Notes: generated by a model from the letters alone, not told the origin. Positions 34,071 through 46,585 are shown, counted from the first letter of the stretch. The stretch: DNA of 64,000 bases from Delphinus delphis (GCF_949987515.2 NC_082691.1:59527740-59591739); one strand, 5' to 3'. Program-made: numbers and translations.

Positions 34071-34566
34071 GATTAAAAGGTACCTGTCCTTACCTCTCTC
34101 AGAGTTACGTAAGGAACGCATGAAAATCAGGAATGTGAAAGTAACTACTGAATAACTTGACACTTAGATCAATATGTGGATGTTGTTATTATCATTTCTA
34201 TTATATTGAAGATTTGTCCCAAATCTTGCCAGATATGGCCTGAATTAGTCATGCTTGAAACTTGAACTACGATTCCCCACCTCCCTTTTAACCTACCTAT
34301 TTCAGTACAAAGGTGGTGATGGGAAATTCCCACAACACTAGGATTCTGTAAAGGATTAGGTTCATAGATCCACTCAGTGTCTAACCCTACAAATGATTAT
34401 CTTAATCACAAGTTGGGATTTTTGTCTTCCCTTGGAGAAGAATATGGAACGACATAAGGAGAGATTAAAAGATTAAGTGTGATCACTTAAGAGTCCAGAG
34501 AGTGCCTGATCTCCCTTTATTGTGTATCAGAACCCTGATGACAACCATGTCTCACCCAGGGTAGAT
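34071..34566. other. Unique DNA
   Basis: No repeat family or exon recognised. Confidence 0.5.
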
Positions 34567-34581
34567 TTCTGTGCAAACTCT

Positions 34582-34794
34582 TTTTTTTTTTTTTCTTTTT
34601 TGCGGTACGCGGGCCTCTCACTGTTGTGGCCTCTCCCGTTGCGGAGCACAGGCTCCGGACGCACAGGCCCAGTGGCCATAGCTCACGGGCCCAGCCGCTC
34701 CGCGGCATGTGGGATCCTCCCGGACTCGGGCACGAACCCGTGTCCCCTGCATCGGCAGGCGGACTCTCAACCACTGCGCCACCAGGGAAGCCCC
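34582..34794 (-). mobile_element. CHR-type SINE, short form
   Basis: The T-rich tail at 34582-34601 and the reverse short-form body end with CACCAGGGAAGCCCC at 34794. Target duplication TTCTGTGCAAACTCT at 34567-34581 and 34795-34809 is 15 bp and perfect. Confidence 0.96.
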
Positions 34795-34809
34795 TTCTGT
34801 GCAAACTCT

Positions 34810-35711
34810 CAACCGACAGAAGCTTGGGTTCTGTTCAATGATCTCCATCCGGAAACTAAGAGTATACAAAATACTCTATTCAGGAGATACAGAAAACAGC
34901 ATGTTTCATGATGATACACCCAGAATTACTTTAGGAGGCACCAAAGAGAAATGACATGGAGTTAGAACCCTCTTCTCAATGCAGATGCCACACAGCCAAG
35001 TAGAAAACTCAGTTGGAAGACATTTACTAACCTAGATTCCATCTTGGCTGGAATGACTGTTTAAAGCTCCTCTTTATGAGTTGCAAAAAAACCATAGCCC
35101 TTTAGAGGCCAATAATAGTAGCTTTTACTTGCAAAACTAACATTTACTCACTGCAGCTAAACTGCAAAGCATTGTGAATCCTGGAGAGCAAGGTAATTAA
35201 TCTAATTAAGCTGAACACATAAGGGTTTTCAAGTGGATAAAACTGCATCGTGGGACACCTGAGCCCAGCAGCAGTGCCTGCTCCATTCACGGAGCAGGCA
35301 GAGGTGAGAGCAAGCCAGTCCTACAGAGCTCAGCCTTGAGTTTTCCAAGACGATTCCCTTCATCAGACCCTCCAGCCCCTTTAGAAAAAAGCAACTTATA
35401 AAATTATATCCTATTAAAGACCCTAACATCAAAGTCAGAAAACTGACCGATTTAAAACTTAATCAGCTTAATTGTGAGATTCTGCTTGTCAGCCACATAC
35501 CAAGCCTGTCTTGTTCCTTTCACATCATGATGTGGAGGCTTCATTACTCAAGAAGCGGAGGAAGGAGAGAATCAATCAGAAAGAATTACACAAGTTGCTA
35601 CAGAGAAGGCTTTCAGTTTTCACTTTATGTCAGTGACTCACTCCGTGAGAATACTGCAACTCATCCTCATCAAACTCAGCTTCTTTTTCCTTCATTAAAA
35701 ACAAAACAAAT
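34810..35711. other. Unique DNA with homeodomain-type sites
   Basis: No exon recognised. TAATTA occurs at 35194-35199 and 35203-35208, nine bases apart, and further TTAAT motifs lie near 35455-35475. Confidence 0.45.
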
Positions 35712-35896
35712 GGGACTTCCCTGGTGGCGCAGTGGTTAAGACTCCATGCTCCCAAGGCAGGAGGCCCGAGTTCGATCCCTGGTCAGGGAACTAGATCCCA
35801 CATGCATGCCGCACCTAACAGTTCACATGCCGCAACTAAGGAGCCCGCCTGCTGCAACTAAGACCTGGCCCAACCAAATAAATAAATAAAATATTA
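35712..35896 (+). mobile_element. CHR-type SINE, older form
   Basis: Head GGGACTTCCCTGGTGGCGCA, B box GTTCGATCCCTGG, then AACTAGATCCCACATGCATG and GCAACTAAGACCTGGCCC, with an AAATAAAT tail. This shorter body differs from the two other forms in the window and seems older. No clear target duplication. Confidence 0.88.
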
Positions 35897-36186
35897 GAAA
35901 ACCGAAACAAACAACAACAAAATAACCCAAATTATTTTGTATCTGGACTCTCTTCTGGAAGTAACAACGCAGTCCCAAGAAGGATCAGATGGAAGGGGGA
36001 ACTGTTTTAAGGATGACACACAGGCTCGCTCATGATTCATTCTGCTAGGACCCAATCCAAGCACACTTGGAGGTTTTCAGCAGGTATCAAGAATAATCTT
36101 GCCTGTGGATGATGTCTTACATCTTACACTTTACTTCGGCGTATAAAATGCTTTACATATTCTAGCGAAACTAGAGAAAAATAAGT
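35897..36186. other. Unique DNA between two SINEs
   Basis: Begins with an A/C-rich low-complexity stretch (about 35897-35935). Nothing else recognised. Confidence 0.45.
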
Positions 36187-36199
36187 GAATCCATATCAG

Positions 36200-36560
36200 G
36201 GACTTCTCTGGTGGCAAGGTGGTTAAGAATCCACCTGCCAGCGCAGGGGACACGGGTTCGAGCCCTGGTCCGGGAAGATCCCACATGCGCAAAGCAACTA
36301 AGCCCATGTGCCACAACTACTGAGCCTGCACTCTAGAGCCCCACGAGCCACAACTACTGAGCCCACGTGCTACAACTACTGAAGCCCGTGTGCCTAGAGC
36401 CTGTGCTCCGCAATGAGAGAAGGCAAGGCAATGAGAAGCCCGCGCACCAAAACGAAGAGTAGCCCCTGCTCGCTGCAACCGGAGAAAGCCCGCGTGCAGC
36501 AACAAAGACCCAACACAGCCAGCAATAAATAAATAAATAAATTTCTAAAAAAAAAAAAAA
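36200..36560 (+). mobile_element. CHR-type SINE, long form with three inner modules
   Basis: Head GGACTTCTCTGGTGGCAAGG has a damaged A box, the B box is GGTTCGAGCC. The ACAACTACTG modules start near 36310, 36347 and 36369. Target duplication GAATCCATATCAG at 36187-36199 and 36561-36573 is perfect. Confidence 0.95.
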
Positions 36561-36573
36561 GAATCCATATCAG

Positions 36574-37275
36574 ACCCAAGGATTACAAACACAGAAATTC
36601 CCTAGTATTGCTGATGTGACATTTTTTTCTTTCAAAGAGCAATGATTTTTTTTTTCACTTGCTCTTGACTCCATACTGGGTTTGATATTTTTATCACATA
36701 CAAGTGAGGAAATCTGGAGTTAATGTTCCAATAGGCACTCCTTCCATCAGCTTCTCACAGAGCCTTGCACCTGGCTTGGTGCGCATCAATGCTCCCATTA
36801 CGACATGTCGTCATTTCAATAAATAGAACTCAAGTGTTACAAGATAACCCCAGGTTCTTGGAAGACATGAGATCTGACACATGTGAGTACCTCATTATAC
36901 ATCCAGGTCTTCTGCCAAGCAGAAGGAACAGAGGGATCACCTTCTAACATAAATGTTACAGGTCTCTCCTGCTCTAGGGATCAAGTCCAGTATATTTATT
37001 TCATTTACCACATGGGTCATTTTCCCTCCACTGTAAAGGAGAATCAGTGAATAAAAGCTATGTTAGTACAGCACAATGCTAGAGAATTTTAAACAAATCA
37101 GTGAGGCAAATCACTTATGGTTTTCATACCAAGCATACCTCCGACAGGCTCCACATAAATATTACTTTCAGCTCAGAACACCATACATAATACCACTTTG
37201 AAATACTGTACTCCAGATGACCAAGAGACAAAATTCCACTGCCTTAGGAAATATAGGCTCACATGTTTACACTTT
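36574..37275. other. Unique non-coding DNA
   Basis: No repeat or exon recognised. Confidence 0.5.
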
Positions 37276-37279
37276 CATC

Positions 37280-37420
37280 TTCCATGCAGGCCCCATGGTC
37301 TAGGGGGATAACACAGGCCTGGGATTGGAGAAATCTGTGGGGTTACAGGACTTCCTCAGTTGCTAACAGCTTTCAAGTTTGGGAAAGTTATTTAAATTAT
37401 ATCCCAGTGGCTTTATCTCA
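37280..37420 (+). mobile_element. MIR fragment
   Basis: CAGGCCTGGGATTGGAG, CTTCCTCAGTTGCTAACAGC and GGGAAAGTTATTTAAATTAT retain the MIR order on the plus strand. Diverged. Confidence 0.5.
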
Positions 37421-38300
37421 GAAAGAGGGAACAAAGGTGACTACCAATTTCTAACTGCAGCAGAAGCAGCTAAACTTTGGGCAATTCCAAATGACTCAAA
37501 CTACAAACATCAAGTTAATCTGTCACCTAAATCTCCCAGTCTTACAGGTGTGCCTTATAATTTGTCCCTCAAGTACCAACCAACCCACACACCTTCCACA
37601 AGAGCAGGTTTCCAGCTCTTGTTGAGTGAAGTGTCTGGAGGCATTTCTCATCATGTGCAGTGTTCTACAACCAGTCTCTTGAAGCACTTCTGTATACTCA
37701 AAAACCACATCCAAACTAGGCAAAGGTTAAACCACAGAGGAGCTGAGCTAAGTAGCCTGCAGAAAACGGAAGCAGGAGTCATGCTCGCCTCTGTGCCAGG
37801 TGACCTAGAGGAAAAAAAACAAAGGGCTTCGGAGGGCAGAGGATCTTCTGATACCTGTAGTCACTGTGCTCTGCACACCACAGTGGTGAAACCTCAGCTG
37901 GGGATGTGTTTCATGATATACAGCATGAAAGAGCCAGGAACACAGGATCTAATGTTTCAATTGTCCTCATGAGCCAAAAATGACACTGCATCTGTGAAAG
38001 CCAGAGACCACGACCACCCACAGCAGACCAGCAGAGACCAGACAAGATACAAGATTAACTAAAATGTCATCAAGGTACACAAACAAAGGAGGAATAAAGG
38101 ACACAGTGACTCCACAGGTTACAATATTAACAGAACAAAATGCCATTCTATAGTGGTTCAAAGGAAAGAATACACGGAGTCACTGTTACCATCACTGGAC
38201 ACACACATCTAACTTAGTTTACTCCACTTTCCAGATTCTAAAATAGAACTAAAACAATTTCATAGGGATCATTTATTAAACTAGCAGTGACCTTCAAATT
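37421..38300. other. Unique DNA with a 197-codon open frame
   Basis: The frame 37379-37972 (plus) is the longest outside the LINE-1s and SINEs. It begins inside the MIR fragment, has no start context, domain, signal or transmembrane pattern that I recognise, and one frame of this length is about what 64 kb in six frames gives by chance. Not called as a gene. Confidence 0.5.
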
Positions 38301-38313
38301 AAAACACAGGAGA

Positions 38314-38530
38314 GGGCTTCCCTGGTGGCGCAGTGTTTGAGAGTCCGCCTGCCGATGCAGGGGACACGGGTTCGTGCCCGGTCCGGGAAGATCCCACATG
38401 CCGCAGAGTGGCTGGGCCCGTGAGCCATGGCCGCTGAGCCTGCGCGTCTGGAGCCTGTGCTCCGCAACGGGAGAGGCCACAACGGTGAGAGGCCCGCGTA
38501 CCGCAAAAAACAAACAAACAAACAAACAAA
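38314..38530 (+). mobile_element. CHR-type SINE, short form
   Basis: Head GGGCTTCCCTGGTGGCGCAG, then TGTTTGAGAGTCC and the short-form body, with a tail of AAAC repeats. Flanks AAACACAGGAGA and AAACCATAGGAGA look like an imperfect target duplication. Confidence 0.93.
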
Positions 38531-38621
38531 AACCATAGGAGACATAAGACTAAAGGCTTTTACATCACGTCTTACCAGGCACATCTCACTTCCCTGCGCT
38601 AGACAAACACATACTCTTGTC

Positions 38622-38641
38622 GGGGGGGGGGGGGGGGGGGG
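38622..38641 (+). repeat. Homopolymer of 20 G
   Basis: Twenty consecutive G between CTCTTGTC and CGGTGTTAAACC. Such a run can form a G-quadruplex and its length is prone to sequencing error. Confidence 0.95.
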
Positions 38642-38784
38642 CGGTGTTAAACCATGCCCTCCCCAGGCTGCAGAGGTTCACTTGGGTGGGATGCAATGAC
38701 TCTCTTCTTCAGAGGACAGGCTTTTTCAAGGCAGAGTGATGGTTAACCTGAGCTCACTTCTGCAACTGGTTATCTACATCATTT

Positions 38785-38875
38785 CTACTGCAGCCATTTA
38801 TCAATCCAACAAACATTTATTCAACGCCCACTCTGTGCCAGGTCCTGTGCTCTCAGCATGGCTTCTTCCTAGCAG
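38785..38875 (+). mobile_element. Ancient LINE-like repeat fragment
   Basis: CAATCCAACAAACATTTATT, CAACGCCCACTCTGTGCCAG and GTCCTGTGCTCTCAGCATGG match the start of a common ancient mammalian repeat whose pieces recur near 47.8 and 53.6 kb. Family name uncertain (L2/L3-like). Confidence 0.5.
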
Positions 38876-39304
38876 ACAGAGGTGTACCCAGGTCCAATTA
38901 ATTTCTTGGCTGGATTAACTTTCCAAACTCTTTGTGTTTACCTTTCCAGCAATGCCAAATTCATTCAGTGCCTAAGGTCACCAGCATCCTAGTTTCGTTA
39001 TGCTCCTTTAATTACATTTTGGTGGCAAGAGAGCCCATTCCCTTGGTTTCCAAGCTCATCTCTCTAGATAATCCAACCAGCTCATGTTCTTTGTCTTCCC
39101 TCTTCCCTGCCAGTTCTATCCGTTCCTCTGATATTCACTTACTCAGTACCTCGTTGATCTAATAAGCCCATGATGAGGTGCCTTGATCTATAAGGGCTCA
39201 TCCCTTTCCTTATTCAGGCAACTCTGATATCCTACCTTCCCTACATAATTCATCTGAAAATAATCTAATCTCTATCTGTATCAATCACCTCTCCATGAAA
39301 AAGT

Positions 39305-39475
39305 GTCAATAATAATAGCACTGACCACTTCGTAAAACACTTCCAATTACACTATCTCAACTAAGCCTCACCAACACTGTGAAATAGCCAGTACTTCACT
39401 CATTTTACACATGAGAAAACCAAATAGAGAGAAGCAACCAAGTCCAAAGAGACAGGAATTTGAGGCCTGGAATCT
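39305..39475 (-). mobile_element. MIR SINE
   Basis: TATCTCAACTAAGCCTCACC, ACTCATTTTACACATGAGAA and GAGAGAAGCAACCAAGTCCA follow reverse MIR. Confidence 0.65.
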
Positions 39476-42380
39476 TAAAATGCCCTAAGGGAATTTAAAA
39501 GAGTAGGATTCAGCAAGGAGTTGTCAGGAAAGAGCCTGGAATGAAGCCGCAAAGGTTAAATTACAACGTATACGAGGTATTTCTTAAGAAACACTTGCAC
39601 ATCACACATGTTAATCAGTGAAAAAGGAAAACATCCATTTGGCTGTTCAAGACTTAGAATTTTAAAAGAAGCATGATCCAGAGGGGAGAAAAACTGACTA
39701 CAAAGAATTATAAAGCTTAAAAAAAAAAGAGAGAGCAAGGATTCCAGGATTCTCAGACAAAGAAAGTGGAGTTCTGTCAACAAGGTGAGAGAAGAACCTA
39801 TTCTTCTGCCCCAATGTCCCAAAAGATTAAGACCTGGTGGGGGACGTGCCCACATGCTGACCACAGAGGTGGCCAAACTTTCAGGTACCTGAACTCACGC
39901 TCATACCCACGAGCCTCGTTCGATTCCACCCAAAAGTTTTCTCCTTGTGAGGAGCAGAGTAGAAAACACAATTGTTAAGAAAATTTTTTAAAAAGTAGAG
40001 CGGGATAATTTCCTGTGGCCCACTCAACAAGATGGACCAATGCTCTGATCTTCCTGCCTACAGCTTCCCAAAGGCCCTACTGCAATGGACAGCTACATCT
40101 GGTTGAAGAAAGTAGGGAACTGATAGTCAACCTCAGCCTAGTTTGTATTTGATAACAATCTGTGTATCAAAGTATTCATAGATAAAGGGATCTTCTGTTG
40201 TTTTTCTATTTAGCTAAAAAATGCCATGCTTTTACTATCTGACTACAGGAGATACTTCCCTTTAGGGTTTTGTTGTGTCAGGATTTTGTTTTGTTTTGTT
40301 TGTTTCTTCATTTGTTCATTTCATTCATTCATTCATCAAGCTTTTCATTGAAGTAGAATGTGCAATACAGGATTATCATACATGCAGTACAGGTTTTGTG
40401 ATAAAATGTAAAACTAGGCCTTAATAAAATACCATTCCTTCCTACCACGTGACAGCTATATACCTTTGAATAAGTCACAATACTTCTTTGAAGAGGTTCC
40501 TCATTAGGAAAGAGGGATGACAGAATCTACCAATTCCGTGTTAAAAGTGGTTTTCTGAAAGCCAAAACCAAATGATCAATCTGAAAGTATGTTGTAAGTA
40601 TTACAGCATGGATCTCTATGGATCAGGAAACCTAGTAGAAAAAGTGTAGCTACCTTCAAGAAACTTCCTAGGAATGTGTATGTGCATGGCATGTTATGTG
40701 CCTGTGCGTGTTTTTATCGGCAGCCATAGTGGGAATGGCTTTGTGTCCTCCAAGCAGCATTATCAGTACCCAGGTGCAACTATATCTCTGCAAGCATCCG
40801 AGTTCAAGGTAGAAACAGAACTTGGAGACAGTGTCTAGATACCTGACCTCAGATAGTATGGATATTATGTTGCTGCCATACCAACATCTGTTTCTAGCGT
40901 TCTGACTCTAGACCTCTTTTTTCACTCTGCTTTTGATCCAACAGCTTGAATGGTGGAGAAGATACCTGAAATGTCCCAAGCCCGTGATTTTGTGATCAGG
41001 GATTTGTCATCATCTCCACCCTGCTGGTGACCAAAAGCTGTCTGAGAGTCACTTAAAACAAGTACCACTAGGAAAGAACTTTCGAAAGGAAACCCTAGTG
41101 GCTTCCAAATTGGCAACTTAAAGGAACCAAAAGTTAGTGAAGTCACATAACAACTAAGGGCAATTTTATTAGCCTCGTTCAATGAAGCAAAACTTGGACA
41201 AAAAAACCTCATTATTCAAACCAGATGCTGATTTTGTAACATTTACTTCAATGGTGAACTGTTTCAATTTTCTCTTATTTTGAATATGTAATATAAAGCA
41301 GGCAAATCACTACATTAATAAAGGCACACCTGAAATTTATAAAGTCAGTTTGAAAAAGAACTGAATGTAGGAAACCCGTTTTCAAAAGTTTATTGCCAGG
41401 AGCATTTTTTTCGTTTTTAATCATGTGACAAAAGAAGTGCAATAATGGGTTTAAGACAAGATCAATTACGGGCAGCAATGAAATTACCCTTTAATGATGA
41501 TTAGCCCCAAATCTTGATTACTGTCAGCTCCAATTATCTGGTCACAAGGCACACAAAGTGCTGTGTCCCTCCATCTCAAACAAGAATGAAGGATGGGCCC
41601 TCAAGGTGAGGGGTCACATAAGACAAGGAGGCAGAGGAGGCTGACCACAGACTCCAAGTGCCTAAGAGAAAGCAAAATGTTTATAAGAATGTTTACTAAG
41701 CACCAAAGTTACTTTTTAAGAAAGCCTGATAATCTCCCTCTTTAAAATGATGAGTCTCTCTCTCTTTTCCGAAGAATGAGGAGGAAACAGATCTCAACTC
41801 CAGAAAAAAAGTGAGTATCTCTGGTGACAGATGCAGCTGGGTGGGTCCTGGGAGAATGTGCAAGCTGACCATGGGGAGCCCAGAAAGAAGACTATTGCCT
41901 TGGGACATAATCACAAAGGGAAACGGGGACACTCCTTGGATTTGGGGCTATTCAGAGGTGGCAGAGCCCAGCTGTGCAGTTTCCAGGTTCTCAGAGTTGG
42001 GCGCAGTGAAATGCTACCCTGCGAACAACGCAGCCCAACCACCAGGGGACACTTCCGCTGTTTTCTGGAGACAGAACTAGAGCATTTTAGAGATGGGAAA
42101 GATCAACACCTTCATTTTACAAACCAGGAGACTCAGGACCAAGGAGGTAGAATGAATGGGACTAACTAACGGTAAAGCCAGTTCTCCAGCCAGGCATCCT
42201 GACCCCTAACCCCCTGCCCCTGCTCAGATGACCGTGAGGCTCTGAAGAGCAGTTTGTAAGGATTGCCACTGTCCAGCAATCACTGCAGTCCATCACAATT
42301 ATGAAAGGATACACTCCTCTTCTGCCTTGGGTGTGCTGTTTTGGCGATTCAACACCAGACAGTTGCAAAAGACAATCTAC
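39476..42380. other. Mostly unique non-coding DNA
   Basis: About 2.9 kb without a recognised gene. A T/G-rich stretch with TTCATT repeats lies at about 40280-40336, and a small MIR-like piece at about 42085-42160. Overlapping frames at 41811-42169 (plus) lack a known domain. Confidence 0.5.
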
Positions 42381-42384
42381 ATTC

Positions 42385-42625
42385 GCATTGGAGCTATAAA
42401 TACTATTTATCAAAACCCACCATGGTCCAGGAGCCATATTAGCACCAGTGTTCATTCTCCTTGCAATGCTCACAACCCAGGAGGTGTTTATAACCTCATG
42501 TTACTGAAAAATGAAGCTCAGAGAGGTGGCGTAACTTGTTTACGCTCACACCACTAGGCAAGTGGCAATCCTGGCTTCAGACCAGTTCTTCTAGCCCCCT
42601 GAAAACACTGTGCTTCCTACTACAC
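42385..42625 (-). mobile_element. MIR SINE
   Basis: CCTCATGTTACTGAAAAATG, GCTCAGAGAGGTGGCGTAAC, CTCACACCACTAGGCAAGTG and GTGCTTCCTACTACACCACC follow reverse MIR. Confidence 0.75.
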
Positions 42626-43290
42626 CACCAGCCCTCCAAGTTTTGCAAAAGAAAGCATTCCCCACCCAACTGATTATGACCGTGGCACAAGAAGCTTTGC
42701 CTAGTGACAATATCTGAATTGTAATATAAGAAACAAATGGATCCTGAACAATGGTAAGAAAGCTTCTAAAATCTGGATGTAAACATGAGTCTTTTGGTGA
42801 CTTAACTAAGGAGAGCAGTTTCCCGCAAAATTCCAAGTTTTTCCTTCCTAAAATCTTTGTTCCACCAACCCTGGATATTCTGTTTATTACTCTTATTTCC
42901 TCTTTCAAGCAAAAGCTTAAGACCCCACAAGCAGATGAGGACAACGGGAACTTTAAAAAGCAGGTAAGACGGTCACCGAAGTAAGATCGACAAGACCATG
43001 GAATAATGGAGAACTTCATTATTATTCTAACTCATAGCCTTCTTGTGGCCGGCCAGCCTCCACCCGTGCTTTCACCTTCTGGCAACTACCTGCCACCTTC
43101 ACCTTCTACAAACACGGGCACTCGGCCAGCATGGAGATTTCTGTTCTCTGACTGAACAAACACCTCTCACCTTCCAGTCAGAACACAACCCTGAAACCAC
43201 GACTCATGGTGGGTTTGGTGCTACTGACATCTTCGCAGTTTGTAGTCTTCTGCCTGTAAGAAGGCTGGCCTGTTTAAAGCTAGAACATTC
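42626..43290. other. Unique non-coding DNA
   Basis: The frames 42591-43019 (minus) and 42751-42984 (plus) lie opposite each other. Neither resembles a known protein. No repeat recognised. Confidence 0.45.
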
Positions 43291-43305
43291 CAAAGAGGTC
43301 TATTC

Positions 43306-43588
43306 TTTTTTTTTTTTTAATTGAAGTATAGTTGATTTACAATGTTGTGTTAGTTTCAGGTGTACAGCAAAGTGATTCAGTTATACATATGTATATATCT
43401 ATTCTTTTTCAGATTTTTTTCCATTATAGGTTATTACAGGATACTGAATATAGTTCCCTGTGCTATATAGTAAGTCTTTATTATTTACCCATTTTATATA
43501 CAGTAGTGTGTATATGTTAATCCCAACCTCCTAATTTATCCTTTCCCCCCCACTTCCCCCTTTGGTAACAATAAGTTTGTTTGCTATG
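43306..43588 (-). mobile_element. 5'-truncated LINE-1, 3' UTR only
   Basis: A T run is followed by ATTGAAGTATAGTTGATTTA and CAATGTTGTGTTAGTTTCAG, the reverse complement of an L1 3' UTR. Imperfect target duplication CAAAGAGGTCTAT at 43291-43303 and CAAAGAGGTTTAT at 43589-43601. Confidence 0.85.
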
Positions 43589-43714
43589 CAAAGAGGTTTA
43601 TCTTTAACCAAGCGAAGACCTGCAGGGTTTGAGCCTGCTTTCCTCAATACACAGGCCAGGCAGGTAAATGGGTGTGCTCTCAACGAAACACAACCAACCT
43701 CATTTTCCTAGTGA

Positions 43715-44235
43715 CTTTTTGGAGTTTATTTACTGGCAGTTTCAGGTTCTGGGAACACAAAAACAACTGGCTCTGCCCTCCAGGAGCTCACAGTCTGGTG
43801 AGGGTGACAAAACCCTTGAAAAGATGAATGGTGGTATCAGATGATGAGCGTGAGAACACGCAGGTATACCAAATACTATAAAGAAATAGGACAGAAGAAC
43901 CAGGGAAGCGTCATCAAAGAAGGGGCCACATGAATTGGGTTTATAAGACAAGTAGGAGTTTTCAAGGCAAAGAAATGGAGGTTCAGGACCACTGCAAGCA
44001 GAAGGGACTGTACATTCAAAGGTTCATATTTACGAAGAGGCCTGCAGTCTGGGGAGTGAAGAGAAGCAGTGTTTATTCACGAGGGAGGTAGGGAACGGGT
44101 AAAGGAAGCATCTCAGACTATTACAAAGGGTCTCTATAGGCTTGTAAGAGTCAGCGAAGGTTTTAAAGCATGCTTAGCCTTTTTTTTTTTTTTTTAAAGA
44201 AAGTAATTCTGGCAGACATGGCCAAGTGTGGACAG
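43715..44235 (+). mobile_element. Ancient LINE-like repeat fragment
   Basis: The order CTGCCCTCCAGGAGCTCACA, GTCTGGTGAGG, AAGAAGGGGCCACATGAATT, GCAAGCAGAAGGGACTG, AGAAAGTAATTCTGGCAGAC fits the same widespread ancient repeat as 38.8 and 53.6 kb. Name uncertain. Confidence 0.5.
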
Positions 44236-44244
44236 GACTCTAAA

Positions 44245-44585
44245 TCAGTGCTGTACAAAAAAAACTAAATGCGAGCCACAGAGCCAAGCCACATATGTAA
44301 TTTTAAATTTTCTGGGAGCCACATTTAAGGTAAGAAAAAACAAGGGAAATTAATTTAATAATATATTTTAACTCCCTTAATCCAAACTGTTATCATTCAC
44401 TATAATCTGTCAATATTTTGAAAATTATTAATGTGATAGTGAGATAGTTTACATTCTTCTTTTCTCATGCTAAGTCTTTAAATCTGGCCCACTTACAGCT
44501 CATCTCAATTTGGAAGAGCCGCATTTCAAGCGCTCAAAAGCCAGATGTGGTGAGTGGTTACCATACTAGACAGCACAGCTCCAGA
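44245..44585. mobile_element. hAT-type non-autonomous DNA transposon
   Basis: Left end CAGTGCTGTACAA and right end GACAGCACAGCTCC are roughly inverted. Inner blocks GCCACATATGTAATTTTAAA, CTTACAGCTCATCTCAATTT and GAGCCGCATTTCAAGCGCTC match a common MER-type element of the Charlie group. The exact family is not named. Confidence 0.65.
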
Positions 44586-44699
44586 TAAATTACATACAAG
44601 ACCCACTGAGCAGGCTGTAGCCAAGAGTCCAAACAAGAGATGATAAATGTCTGGGGAGCTATTTCCAGCCCTTGGACATATGCTAAAGTGCCACTGAAA

Positions 44700-45780
44700 T
44701 GCAATTTTACAAACATGTAACTTATTTTTTGTTTTGAATAGATAATAATTCACATGGTTCACAAATAAAAATAATACAACAGACAGTGCTACCCTCACCC
44801 TTTTTCTGTCCACCCCCCCACCCTCTCATTAAAGAGAACCATTTTATTAAGTTTCTTTTTTCTGTCTGCTTATCCTTTCAGTATTTCTTCATGCAGATAT
44901 GAATGTAGACTCCTTTCTACACCAAAGGTAGCACACTACCTACTCTGTTCTACACCTTGCTTTTTTTCATTTTAATAGTATATCTTGGAGATCTTTCCAT
45001 ATCACTGCATGAAGAGTTTCCACGTTCTCTTTAAATGCTACACAATATTCAATTGTATGGATGATTCACAGTTTACTTCACTGGTCTCCTACTAATGGAT
45101 ATTTGAATTGTTTCCAATCTTTTCTATTATAAACAATGGACTAATGAAAAACCTCCTACATACGTCACTTTATATGTATTCAAGGGGTACCTGCAGGGAA
45201 AAAGTACCAGAGCCAGATTGCTGGGTCAAAGGGTAACTGCATTTGTAATCTTGACACAGCTAAATTGGCCTGCATAAGGGTTGTGCAATTTTGTACTCTC
45301 AGGAGTACGGTGCACATCTGGTCAACAATGTACGATTATCACATTTCAGAATTTTTGCCAATCCAATGAAGTAAAAAGTGCTACCTAGTTTAAATTTGCA
45401 TTTCTCTTACTATGTCTGAGTCTGAAGATCTTTTATTTGGTTTAGAGACAATCTATATTTCTTGTTCTGTGAATCATATGTTTGTGTCCTTTGCCTATTT
45501 TTCTACTGGTTTGCCAGTCATTGTCTTATTCATTTGTAGGAGCTCTTTATATATAGAGATTAGCCCTTTGTCCACTGTAAATTTCTTCCCTCAACTGTTA
45601 TTTGTCTTTTGAATTTACTTATTGTGTTTTTTACCAGGTAACATTTTTTAATCTGAATTTAGTCTAATTTATCAATTTTTTTCTTTTCTGGTTTCTGAAT
45701 TTTGAGTCATAGTTTAAAAGGCTTAACTTTTAACTTCAAAGTCAAAAGGAATTTACACGTTTCTTCCAGTCCTTTCATTT
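44700..45780 (-). mobile_element. Old LINE-1 (L1M-type) fragment
   Basis: Plus text TCTTGGAGATCTTTCCATAT, GATTGCTGGGTCAAAGGGTA, CTTTGCCTATTTTTCTACTG and GGAGCTCTTTATATATAGAG is reverse complement of L1 ORF2 end and 3' UTR. It is heavily mutated and much older than the L1 at 19.2-26.3 kb. Confidence 0.8.
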
Positions 45781-46585
45781 TAAGCAGATATGAATATATA
45801 TTCATATTTTGAAATCCTTGTTAAAAATATCATTTTCACTTTTTCCAAATGAAGTAGACCAGACCATTTTATGAATGCCTTCCTGATTTCTCCCTCCTTT
45901 CTTTTCATAATTCTTTTGAAGATCACACTGATCATATAAATTGAACTGGTCAAGATGGAATTTATTTGAACGGTATGAGATACAGAAACAACTTCATCTT
46001 TCTCCAGATAGCTACCCACTTGGTCCAAGACCATACACTAAAAATTTCATCACTACCCCACTGGAACCATAATTTTAAAATACTTTTCTATTTTTATAGA
46101 CAGCAACCTGGATTTTTATAAACTCATGGTTCTTATTCTCTAGTCTAGACATTACAGAGGTAAATACAAGTTATGATCTTCACTTATTTACAGGAACTGC
46201 CAAGTTTTTTTGTAAAAACTGCATTCATACAGCGGTATCTTTACTCCCGCGTCATCCTCAATAGCTTTTCAGCAGACGCTTGACCTGAAAGAGATATACA
46301 GACACAAAGTGCCGCTGAGAAATTTACAATTGCGAGGTTGCCAAATTGTTTTTCGCGAGTCATTTGTTTAAAAGGCAAGCAGCACACCACAAGGAAAGTT
46401 TGTCAAAACTCTCATCAGTGACAAAATTCTGGCTTATCCAAGTTCATTTTAGGTAATCACCAGTGTGATATTCAAAAGATTTATGAAAAACAAAGAAAGG
46501 AGGGAGAAAAGAGAGGGCGGTTCAGAAGATAGCTGGTCCACCTGAGTTGGAAAAGTGAAAACTGATTTTTTTTTTTTGAGTTTTC
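45781..46585. other. Unique non-coding DNA
   Basis: No repeat or exon recognised; AT-rich. Confidence 0.45.

Noticed and set aside
43715..44235. Possible exon-bearing conserved segment
   Set aside because: The text follows a widespread ancient interspersed repeat and has no open frame or splice signals of note.
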